Source of the DNA: an uncultured Acidimicrobiales bacterium
Lineage (GTDB): Bacteria; Actinomycetota; Acidimicrobiia; Acidimicrobiales; CATQHL01
Direction: 5' to 3'
DNA: 64,000 bases
Assembly: GCA_958295925.1 (NCBI GenBank)
Contig: CATQHL010000001.1
Location: forward strand, 588,676 to 652,675
In this document: in pieces, positions 7,917 through 15,381 of the stretch
Layout: the number at the start of each line of letters is the position of its first letter
How positions within the stretch are numbered: the first letter of the stretch is position 1
Position numbers and translations under genes: made by a program
Notes under the pieces: model-generated
Seen by the model: only the letters and a program-made list of their open reading frames with translations
Databases searched by the model: none
Told to the model about the DNA's origin: nothing

Positions 7917-10343
7917 ATGCTTACCGATCAAGAATTTGTGGAATTAATCGACAATCACCTTGATCTCAGAATTGGGCATCCCGACAATCATAAACAGCAT
8001 GAGGCGATAACATATTCGGGAGATAGTGTTTTGCAAATTGTAGCTGGCCCTGGGTCGGGAAAGACCACAGTGTTGACACTTAGGGCCCTGCGTTATGTCT
8101 TTGTAGAGGGGTTTCTTCCAGAACAGATACTCATCACCACATTTACGCGGAAGGCCGCCGCAGAAGTTCGCACACGCTGGCTCGACTGGGGAACTGAGAT
8201 TGTGCACAGGGTACGTTACAGCACTCTCCGCAGCAGAGTCAAACTCAGCAAAATTGATCTCAACCGATGCAACATTGACACATTGGACAGCATATCTCAC
8301 CAGGTCTTAACGGATTATCGTTTACCAGGAACGCTTGCGCCGATTGTCGCTGAAACCTCTGCGAGCAACTTGATACTTAAGAGGACAGCATTTCGCGAAA
8401 TATACAAAGGATCAAATAAGCCAATTCTGGATGAACTGCTAAAGCGATATACCTTTGACGACAAAGAGCCACGCAATCGCGGGGAAGCTCTAAAGGTAAC
8501 AAAAACACTGCTAGAAAGACTTGTACAGGATCGTGTGATTCTTGATAGCTATTCGGAAGACTGCTCGGAAGACTGCAAAGCCACTGCTCTAATTGTTAAG
8601 ATGTTGCGTAAATATTCCGAAAATGCCCATGACACCAACGTATACGATTATGCGCTACTCGAAGAACAATTTCTTGGACGTCTAACTGGCGGATCGCTGA
8701 CAGAGTGGGAAAGCGAACTCAAAATTGTACTGATTGACGAATATCAAGACACAAATCCTCTGCAAGAAGCAATATATTTCACAATCCTTCAGAACGAAAG
8801 CATTAAAGCAACAATCGTAGGAGACGACGATCAATCAATGTATAGATTTCGGGGTGGTTCAGTCGAACTGTTTACACAATTCGAAAAGCGCTGCCGAAAA
8901 ATGATTGGCAGAACGACAGAACGAATTGATATGGTGAGGAACTTTCGGTCAACCCCGGAAATAATCAAATTCTATAATAAACACATTACAACCGATCCTA
9001 AATTTTCAAAAGCCAGAATTTATCCTTCCAAACCATTAGTATCCTCAACAAAGTTGTCAGAGTCGATCCCAGTTCTGGGAATGTTCAGAGAGGATCCGCA
9101 AAAATTGGCGCATGACCTTTCAGACTTCTTGTGCAGTCTGGTTAATGACCGTTGCTACTATTTCGAAGAGATCGATGAGACAATTGAAGTGCCAATAAAT
9201 GGCGATCTAGGTGATTTTGTTTTTTTGTCACATACAGTCAAGGAGATTGCGTATAAGAGGTTTACTAGGAATGAGGAGGAAAAGGATCACAAGTACTTTC
9301 CATACTGGCTCAGAATGTGCATGCAAAGCAGCAGTAAACATATTTTTAACCCGCGCGGACAATCTTTGCGATCAATATCTGATGTTCAAATTCTCTTGGG
9401 GCTTCTTCTAATCATCGCAGATCCCGATGACGCATTGCGAGGTAAAGCATATCCCACTAGAGAGGCTAACTACTATCTCAAACAGTGGAGAGAGAAAGCT
9501 GACCAATTTACGAATGAAATTCCTTTAACTGATAAGAAACCCAGCATCCATAAATTCCTCGATTCTTGGAAAGATGCAGCTGAAGGAGGGAACAATTACG
9601 ATCATCCCTCCGATTGGCCAATTCTTGAAATCGTCTACAGATTGCTAACGTGGCTGCCTGCCTTTCAAACTGAACCTGAACATCAAGTATGGTTAGAGGC
9701 AATAACGGGTTGCGTCGCCAGCGCGGGGATGGCTTCGCCGTATGGAATGAGATTTCTTCAGGGCCGAACATCCGATAATCACATTCGACAAAGCAGATTA
9801 AGCTTCATTAGGGATGCTCTGATCCCGATTGCGGAAGACGAGGTCGATGTGGATGAGGACATCATGCCCAGCGTACCTCGTGACAGGCTACAAGTGATGA
9901 CTATTCACCAATCGAAAGGATTGGAATTTCCACTGGTAATTGTAGACGTTGGAAGCAGATTTGCGTCTAATCACCCTGCACAAAGATTTTTAAGATTCCC
10001 CGTCAAACCCTCAAACGTGGTTCAAGCAGAAGTCGATGTCGAACCCCATCTTGAGGAGCCTCTCAGAATGGACAGATGTCCAATGGATCGAACTTTCGAC
10101 GATCTCGTCAGACTCTATTATGTGGCATATAGTCGGCCACAGTCTGTGCTATTACTCGTTGGAAATGAAAAATGCCTTTACTATGGAACGGGAAAGGATC
10201 ACAAGTCTAGTGCAATACCTAACATCGCTCTTGGATGGCACCGAGATGAGACTTGGCCGTGGCGGCAACCCTACGAAGAGTTCGTCAACGGCAAGAAAGC
10301 GAAACCCCCTGTTCGTGTGAATCCTCCTTTCCAGCTTATCTAG
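7917..10343 (+). CDS. UvrD/PcrA-like superfamily 1 DNA helicase
   Basis: The 808-residue product has the SF1A helicase motifs in order: Walker A GPGSGKTT (K49), motif II DEYQD (D274), motif III GDDDQSMYRFRG, motif IV VRNFRSTPE, motif V TIHQSKGLEFP and motif VI YVAYSR. It is a 3'-5' translocase type by family. The insertions differ from housekeeping UvrD, and the gene is much AT-richer than the core genes. It starts one base after the DpdA-like gene and is followed 24 bases later by a Fe-S nuclease gene. Helicase plus Cas4/AddB-like nuclease is a known combination for DNA end processing (AddAB, RecBCD). Here it could act on unmodified DNA, which is inference. Confidence 0.9.
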   Translation: MLTDQEFVELIDNHLDLRIGHPDNHKQHEAITYSGDSVLQIVAGPGSGKTTVLTLRALRYVFVEGFLPEQILITTFTRKAAAEVRTRWLDWGTEIVHRVRYSTLRSRVKLSKIDLNRCNIDTLDSISHQVLTDYRLPGTLAPIVAETSASNLILKRTAFREIYKGSNKPILDELLKRYTFDDKEPRNRGEALKVTKTLLERLVQDRVILDSYSEDCSEDCKATALIVKMLRKYSENAHDTNVYDYALLEEQFLGRLTGGSLTEWESELKIVLIDEYQDTNPLQEAIYFTILQNESIKATIVGDDDQSMYRFRGGSVELFTQFEKRCRKMIGRTTERIDMVRNFRSTPEIIKFYNKHITTDPKFSKARIYPSKPLVSSTKLSESIPVLGMFREDPQKLAHDLSDFLCSLVNDRCYYFEEIDETIEVPINGDLGDFVFLSHTVKEIAYKRFTRNEEEKDHKYFPYWLRMCMQSSSKHIFNPRGQSLRSISDVQILLGLLLIIADPDDALRGKAYPTREANYYLKQWREKADQFTNEIPLTDKKPSIHKFLDSWKDAAEGGNNYDHPSDWPILEIVYRLLTWLPAFQTEPEHQVWLEAITGCVASAGMASPYGMRFLQGRTSDNHIRQSRLSFIRDALIPIAEDEVDVDEDIMPSVPRDRLQVMTIHQSKGLEFPLVIVDVGSRFASNHPAQRFLRFPVKPSNVVQAEVDVEPHLEEPLRMDRCPMDRTFDDLVRLYYVAYSRPQSVLLLVGNEKCLYYGTGKDHKSSAIPNIALGWHRDETWPWRQPYEEFVNGKKAKPPVRVNPPFQLI

Positions 10344-10367
10344 ATAACCGGAGATTGGAAACTGTAT

Positions 10368-11540
10368 ATGGAACTTGGAGTCAAGCGCCAGGAACACATA
10401 GTACCTTCGTATTCCCTTACCGGCGACTTGCTGTCTTACCTGCGTTGCCGCTTGCAGTATCGCTATCACAATCGCAGCTCTCTTCCTCCTTCCCGACCCG
10501 TTCAACTTTGGTTCGGGGAATTCTTGCACGGCACGCTCGAGATGGCTTATCGCCACTGGAGTGAAAGACAAGCCGAATTTGGTGTGCCTCCCGCTTTCCC
10601 TTGGCCATGCAATCCGCGAAAATGGTTAGAAAGAGAACCAAACTGGGAAGCGCACGACATTGGCAAGATTGCCAACGCAATTGAAAACTCCCTTCGGCAA
10701 CGTGGAATTCAAGCACGCAGCAGCGACGCACGTGACTCGGCTTACAGAAGAGCTGAAATTGCTGTCAATAAGCTTGGTCCGCACCTGTTTCCTTTAATAG
10801 AAGCAGCAGAACGCAAGGTAATTGGAACTCGTCCAGTCGCTCCAAGCGATGCGGAGCTGAGATGCGACAACTACGAGGTCCATGGCGTAATCGACGTGCT
10901 CACGCACGTAACCCTTTCTCAAGCACGCGACGACAATCTGATCAGGCAGTGTGTTCAACAGGCCTGCCCCGATCTCCAGGGAACATATGAAGTCATCGTT
11001 GACTACAAAGGGGCAAGAAGACCCCGATGTGACGAGAAGTATTGGAATCAGGACAACTGGCAAATTCAAACATATGCCTGGTTGAGGGAGCACCAACCCG
11101 ACTCCCTCCCTGTAGCAGCCGGAATTCTCATTTACCTGAATGAATTATTACCAGGGAGCCTGGAAATAAAATCTTTGAAGCAAGGAATTGCCTCTAAGAC
11201 AACCGACATTATTCCAGCACCATCCTCGCGTGATGCCCAAATCGTGCGGCTGTGGCGACCCGGCATGAATATTGAGCAACTTTCCTTAACGTACCGGCTC
11301 AGGCGAGCCATCCGTATAGTTCAAGTTTCAGAGCAAAGCATAGCTAAAGCCCTAAATGAGTTTGACGATGTGGTACGGCGAACTGAAATTGATATCTTGG
11401 AGGAGACCAATGGGAGAAACATCCTGAAAGCCTGGAGCCCCACCTGCGACGACCCTGCTACCTGCGCGGCTTGCGACTTTCGTCACTTTTGCCCCAAGCC
11501 TGCCCGGGGCTATAAACAACACGAAGAAGACATTTTATAA
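10368..11540 (+). CDS. Cas4/AddB-type PD-(D/E)XK nuclease with Fe-S cluster
   Basis: The 390-residue product has an N-terminal 'SYLRC' (C27) and three C-terminal cysteines, C366, C369 and C375 (CAACDFRHFC). This one-plus-three pattern is the [4Fe-4S] arrangement of Cas4, AddB and Dna2 nucleases. The catalytic core is visible as IVDYKG (D212, K214) followed by 'WQIQTYAWL', equivalent to the QxxxY helix of RecB-family nucleases. It is predicted to cut or resect DNA together with the helicase immediately upstream. The ATG at 10368 has only a weak GGAG about 14 bases upstream, and translation may depend on the helicase gene. The gene is AT-richer than the chromosome background. Confidence 0.85.
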   Translation: MELGVKRQEHIVPSYSLTGDLLSYLRCRLQYRYHNRSSLPPSRPVQLWFGEFLHGTLEMAYRHWSERQAEFGVPPAFPWPCNPRKWLEREPNWEAHDIGKIANAIENSLRQRGIQARSSDARDSAYRRAEIAVNKLGPHLFPLIEAAERKVIGTRPVAPSDAELRCDNYEVHGVIDVLTHVTLSQARDDNLIRQCVQQACPDLQGTYEVIVDYKGARRPRCDEKYWNQDNWQIQTYAWLREHQPDSLPVAAGILIYLNELLPGSLEIKSLKQGIASKTTDIIPAPSSRDAQIVRLWRPGMNIEQLSLTYRLRRAIRIVQVSEQSIAKALNEFDDVVRRTEIDILEETNGRNILKAWSPTCDDPATCAACDFRHFCPKPARGYKQHEEDIL

Positions 11541-11721
11541 ATCATCCTCCTCGCCCGCACCATCTTGGGCTTATCGAAGCTCCTGATAAATCATCAAATT
11601 GATTTAGAGGAGAGGCGAGTTTGACTCAAAATCACTTTTTGTATGAATGAGTTGGCTGAACTAAGGGACTAGTTGAGTAAGTGGCACTCACTAGCAACCA
11701 ATCTGGTAAAGTAATCACTCT

Positions 11722-12909
11722 ATGATTACTAGGAAAGTGCCTGTCAATGGTTCAGTCATCGCTTGGGCGCGGGATGAGGCCGGGTATACCCCTGACGAGC
11801 TATCCTCTGCTTTGGGCATTTCCTTGGAAACTCTTCAATCTTGGGAGGCAGGAGACGACCACCCCAACGAAGAACAATTTACTTCGTTACACGAAACAGT
11901 TCGGCGTCCTTCTGCTACATTTTTTCTGCCGGAGCCTCCAGTTGAAGCGAGCTTGCCTGCCGAGTTACGTACGACCGCCGGGTCATTTAATCGGCGCCTG
12001 ACCCCTGAGGAAATTCTGCTGCTTCGGCAACACTTGCGTATGCAGGAGATCGCATCTTGGATCTTGCGCGACAAGAATTCCTCGCCAGTTTCGTTGAATC
12101 GCTATTCAATAGACGACGATCCAGTTCAAGCAGGTGAGACGGAAAGGGCAAAATCCGGAATTGCTGTTAAACAGCAAGGTGCTTGGACTCTTGCATTCCG
12201 AGGTTCTCCAAACCGGATCTTTTCTGAGTGGAGATCGTTTCTCGAAGACAACGGAGTGCTTGTGCTTCAGTTGCCTATGCCCACAGACAGTTTGCGAGGA
12301 TTCGTTTCCTGGAACGACTTCGCTCCTATGCTGGCTGTCAACTTCTCACATCACCCTTTCGCCCAAATTTTCTCTATTTTCCACGAGTACGCCCACCTTT
12401 TGACTCGCTGTAATGCCGCTTGTCTTGGCAGCGCTGAACCTCAAACTGATAATTCCGAGCTGGAGAATTGGTGTGACCGATTTGCCGCTTCGTTCCTTAT
12501 TTCGTCTGGAGTTCTGGTGCAGATAGCAAAATCGAAAGGCGTGACACAGCAAACAACGGCAAAGAGCGTGTCGACCGTCGCCGAACTGGCGGAGATGTTT
12601 TCAGTAAGCCCAAAGGCAATGATGCTGCGCCTTCAAGATCTCAAACTCTCAGCAAATACCCTGTGCGACAACATTCATGCACAAGAAGAAACTATTAATT
12701 GGAAAGTGGATACCGCTCAAGAGGTAGTTGACATAATGGACTCGGCTCGGAGATTTCAGGAATATGGAACTCGAGCAATTGCCATTTTGTTGGACGCACG
12801 AGAAAATAAGCGCCTGAACACCCATGACTTAACCGATTACGTCGACTTAAACACGCAAGAAATAGACGAACTGAAGTCTCTCCTCGACTACTCAAAGTAT
12901 TACGCGTAG
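11722..12909 (+). CDS. XRE-family HTH protein fused to ImmA/IrrE metallopeptidase
   Basis: The 395-residue product begins with a helix-turn-helix of the XRE/Cro type (residues about 10-60, 'YTPDELSSALGISLETLQSWEAG'). The middle contains a zinc-peptidase site HEYAH (H221, E222, H225) in the context 'IFSIFHEYAHLL', followed by 'ENWCDRFAASFL', the usual ImmA/IrrE (DUF955) arrangement. About 110 C-terminal residues are unassigned. Proteins of this class cleave repressors and often control mobile or defence loci. It lies 181 bases after the nuclease gene on the same strand and could regulate the cluster. A toxin partner is not visible, so a simple toxin-antitoxin role is unsupported. Confidence 0.82.
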   Translation: MITRKVPVNGSVIAWARDEAGYTPDELSSALGISLETLQSWEAGDDHPNEEQFTSLHETVRRPSATFFLPEPPVEASLPAELRTTAGSFNRRLTPEEILLLRQHLRMQEIASWILRDKNSSPVSLNRYSIDDDPVQAGETERAKSGIAVKQQGAWTLAFRGSPNRIFSEWRSFLEDNGVLVLQLPMPTDSLRGFVSWNDFAPMLAVNFSHHPFAQIFSIFHEYAHLLTRCNAACLGSAEPQTDNSELENWCDRFAASFLISSGVLVQIAKSKGVTQQTTAKSVSTVAELAEMFSVSPKAMMLRLQDLKLSANTLCDNIHAQEETINWKVDTAQEVVDIMDSARRFQEYGTRAIAILLDARENKRLNTHDLTDYVDLNTQEIDELKSLLDYSKYYA

Positions 12910-13001
12910 GTCGAACCCAGACCGCCAGCTAATGCACGCCTACAGCAGGCTCTCCCCATCCCCCTAATTCAACATAACAGACGACCTACGCACCAGGAGT
13001 T

Positions 13002-13313
13002 CTAGGAAACAGACCCCTCAAGCCACTCCAAGTAGCCGGGGCCCGTGGCGGCCAGGGGGATCATCACGATGGACGGGAGGTCGTAGCTGTGGAGTGAGCA
13101 GATCAGATCGCACACGGCTTCGAAGTGCTTGTCGACCGACTTCATCAGCACCAGGTGCTCCTCGTCTTGTTCGAGCTTGCCCTCCCAGCGGTAACAGCTG
13201 CGGATTGGCCAAGTCTGACAGCACGCCGCAAGGCGCTGCTCAACGGCCGCCTGCATGATGGCATTGGCCTCCTCGGGACTTGTGCAGGAGACTGTGACTT
13301 CAACGGGGTTCAT
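13002..13313 (-). CDS. cutA: CutA1-like divalent cation tolerance protein
   Basis: The 103-residue product is the usual length of CutA1, a small trimeric cytoplasmic protein linked to copper/divalent-metal tolerance. The family pattern is clear: an N-terminal strand 'VTVSCTSPEEA', then 'EQRLAACCQTW', 'SCYRWEGKLEQDEEHLVLMK', and 'HSYDLPSIV' (equivalent to HPYExPEI). The ATG at 13313 is preceded by AAAGGAA. It converges with the XRE-ImmA gene and diverges from the Thr-rich lipoprotein gene. Confidence 0.9.
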   Translation of the reverse strand: MNPVEVTVSCTSPEEANAIMQAAVEQRLAACCQTWPIRSCYRWEGKLEQDEEHLVLMKSVDKHFEAVCDLICSLHSYDLPSIVMIPLAATGPGYLEWLEGSVS

Positions 13314-13527
13314 CCGTGTTCCTTTCCGTGAGACAGGAGCAGTCGGACAGTTGAGGCTGCTCGAAGCTCAATAGACTCACCAATTGAGTGATGGCGACTA
13401 TAATAGTTGGCCGCGACATTGGGGAATTTGGTATAAAATAAGTGTATACAAGCTACGTTCAAACTATGAAAGGCGCATTACACAACGCAAGAACGTATCT
13501 TTGCAAATATGTTAAGTGGGGTTCTCA

Positions 13528-14283
13528 TTGAAGATAAGTAACAAAATATGGTTGGGGGCAATTGCTGCAATATCAGCCTTTGCCCTTATCGGCTGCCCAG
13601 GAAACGAGAATGGTGATGACGAAGCGTCGCCAAGAACGCAACGCTCAGGCAGACCGGCAACAACTGAAACCACCAAGGCATCGCCAAAGAGATTCGCAAG
13701 GCAAACTGATCCAAGTGCGGAAAACCGACTACTGCAAAGTTCTATGTTTTCAAATGAAAGCTCCCAGACCAGCGCAACGCTTGAGTCAACAACTAGCACT
13801 TCAACGGTGACTAGCACTACTATTACTGCAACAACAACTACCACTTCTACCACCACCACTACTACGACCACCAGCATTACCACGACATCAATACTTTCTA
13901 TCCCTACAACAAGCGGAAAAATATCTAGCAACACCTGTCAACAATTAGCAAAGAAACCAATCTTGAAGAATGCAATAATTGATTATCTGTCAAGCAGCAT
14001 CGATCCCAATTCGCAAATTGGGGCAATGGCACGTGAACATGGATTGTTTGATGTTGATATATCGCTTTTCGAAGCGGTTGTTCCAAAACGTGTTGCATAC
14101 TCTGATATTTCCATAGTATGCGAAGGCCTTTTCACTGTTACATATCAGTTTAATCCAACATATGATCAGGACGGTGAGATACAGCTTTTGCAGCTACCTG
14201 CATACCAGAATCTTTGCTATAGCAGTAGAATCGCCAATCAAAGAGAATTATTCAACTATTACTTAACCGAGGAATGCGAATAA
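13528..14283 (+). CDS. Thr-rich lipoprotein of unknown function
   Basis: The product is about 251 residues from TTG 13528; an in-frame GTG lies at 13516. It has a short hydrophobic signal ending in a good lipobox, LIGC, so it is probably membrane-anchored. Residues about 95-130 form a Thr/Ser tract coded by ACT/ACC/ACA triplets. The C-terminal 120 residues form an unrecognised domain with several cysteines. TTG 13528 is favoured by GGGG at 13518-13521, and because a 22-codon open frame from ATG 13466 stops there with a TTGA overlap. The gene is AT-richer than average. A stem-loop spans its stop codon. Confidence 0.65.
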   Translation: MKISNKIWLGAIAAISAFALIGCPGNENGDDEASPRTQRSGRPATTETTKASPKRFARQTDPSAENRLLQSSMFSNESSQTSATLESTTSTSTVTSTTITATTTTTSTTTTTTTTSITTTSILSIPTTSGKISSNTCQQLAKKPILKNAIIDYLSSSIDPNSQIGAMAREHGLFDVDISLFEAVVPKRVAYSDISIVCEGLFTVTYQFNPTYDQDGEIQLLQLPAYQNLCYSSRIANQRELFNYYLTEECE

Positions 14284-14303
14284 TACGCAGTCCTCGGTTT
14301 AAT
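14265..14303 (+). terminator. Stem-loop over the lipoprotein stop codon
   Basis: AACCGAGGA (14265-14273) pairs with TCCTCGGTT (14291-14299). Inside it TGCG pairs with CGCA across a seven-base loop, after one A-G mismatch. It is followed by a TTAATATTT tract, consistent with an intrinsic terminator that includes the stop codon at 14281-14283. Confidence 0.65.
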
Positions 14304-14420
14304 ATTTCCTTCCCCGAAGCGTGGTTTGAGGTTGAGCAATCCGCTTCATAGATGTTAGGGCGTATAGATGCTCAGAGCGTCTCACCCAAGCCACAATGCC
14401 AAACTGATTGTTAGCCCTAG

Positions 14421-14780
14421 TTGGGGGTGACTATTAACGTGCTTGCCGATGATTGGATTCAGGTCGCCAGGAGCGAAGAGGTGGGGCCAGGCGAAATCAC
14501 CGAGTCGGAGATTGAGGGGATTGAACTTGTGGTTTGGCGATCTCAGAACGGCAAGCCCTGCATAATGGAGGCGCGCTGCCCGCATCAGTGGTCGCACCTG
14601 GGGTCGGAGGGGACGGTGGTTGGCGAGGAAATCGTCTGCCTGTCACACTTCTGGCAGTTCACCCAGGACGGCAAGGGCTGGAAGGAGAACCTTGCTGGTC
14701 GCCGCGACCGCAAGGGCGACATCAAGGTCTACGAATGCCAAGAGTCCGGCGGAGCAGTCTGGGCAAGGCTTCCCGGCTGA
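14421..14780 (+). CDS. Rieske-type [2Fe-2S] protein
   Basis: The 119-residue product carries C53-x-H55 and C73-x2-H76 separated by 17 residues (CPHQWSH...CLSHFWQF), the classic Rieske ligand pattern of ferredoxin components of dioxygenase-like systems. Its small size and lack of a membrane segment suggest a soluble electron carrier. TTG 14421 is the longest start; GTG at 14427 or 14439 is equally possible, and no strong ribosome-binding site decides. No oxygenase or reductase gene is adjacent, so the partner is unknown. Confidence 0.82.
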   Translation: MGVTINVLADDWIQVARSEEVGPGEITESEIEGIELVVWRSQNGKPCIMEARCPHQWSHLGSEGTVVGEEIVCLSHFWQFTQDGKGWKENLAGRRDRKGDIKVYECQESGGAVWARLPG

Positions 14781-14819
14781 GGAATCGTGTAACAGCTTTC
14801 TACAAGTCGCAGGACAGAC

Positions 14820-14847
14820 CACTGTCACAATCATCATTGTGACAGTG
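14820..14847. terminator. Perfect 12-bp hairpin between convergent genes
   Basis: CACTGTCACAAT (14820-14831) is the exact reverse complement of 14836-14847 with a four-base CATC loop. It lies 39 bases after the Rieske stop and 20 bases before the end of the opposing nuclease-like gene. There is no T-tract, so a bidirectional terminator or a protein-binding palindrome are both possible. Confidence 0.5.
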
Positions 14848-14867
14848 ACACGTGGTGAGGATATTAC

Positions 14868-15323
14868 CTACAAACTACTCTCACGAACAAAATTCCGAAA
14901 TTCATTTTCATTAAAGACACTCTCCAAATAGTCTTTTCCAGCTTGAGCGCGTAGCCACCCTTCAGCGCCGCTACAGTAGCCATCATTCTCAATAACTAAA
15001 ACTGTAGGAACAGCATATTTTGCTATGCATTTCACATAAAATGGAAAGTACTCATCAACCGGATCTAACTCATTTTGAGATAAGCAGTCAATAACCAGAG
15101 GACTAGGGAACTTCGGTGGGTCGTACAAAACAAAATCGACAACTTTGATTTTCCCAAACAAATCATTGCCCAGTCTGCGGTTTTCCGAAAAACATCTTGG
15201 GATATGAAACTCGTGGTGATCGCTGAGAAAATGTTCATCTATAATAGAGTAGCCGATTCCGTTCAAGATAGACTTTACAGTTAGCTTAAGCAAACTAGTT
15301 CTCGTGTGCATATCTATCCTCAT
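14868..15323 (-). CDS. PD-(D/E)XK-like restriction endonuclease-family protein with altered active site
   Basis: The 151-residue product has the layout of a small PD-(D/E)XK nuclease: a first acidic position in 'KVVDFVL' (D63), a second strand 'LVIDCLSQ' (D79), 'DEYFPFYVKCIAKY', then 'PTVLVIENDGYCSGAEGWL', which resembles the conserved 'pTiiv.dg.g...ga..Wl' tail of restriction-like proteins. The Lys expected two residues after D79 is Leu81, so activity is uncertain unless Lys has migrated. It is the last gene of a minus-strand group with a methyltransferase and a GHKL ATPase, 58 bases after the ATPase stop, which supports a restriction-like role. Confidence 0.55.
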   Translation of the reverse strand: MRIDMHTRTSLLKLTVKSILNGIGYSIIDEHFLSDHHEFHIPRCFSENRRLGNDLFGKIKVVDFVLYDPPKFPSPLVIDCLSQNELDPVDEYFPFYVKCIAKYAVPTVLVIENDGYCSGAEGWLRAQAGKDYLESVFNENEFRNFVRESSL

Positions 15324-15381
15324 TCCAACATATTCTCAGCATACTCATATATGAGTAAGGAAAGCATCAGACGATATATAT

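Noticed and set aside
11615..11650. TTGACT with TATGAA as promoter of the XRE-ImmA gene
   Set aside because: Spacing is only 15 bp and the -10 match is poor.
13399..13437. TATAAT and TATAAA hexamers upstream of the Thr-rich lipoprotein as a promoter
   Set aside because: No -35 hexamer at suitable spacing; the surrounding DNA is AT-rich, so chance matches are likely.
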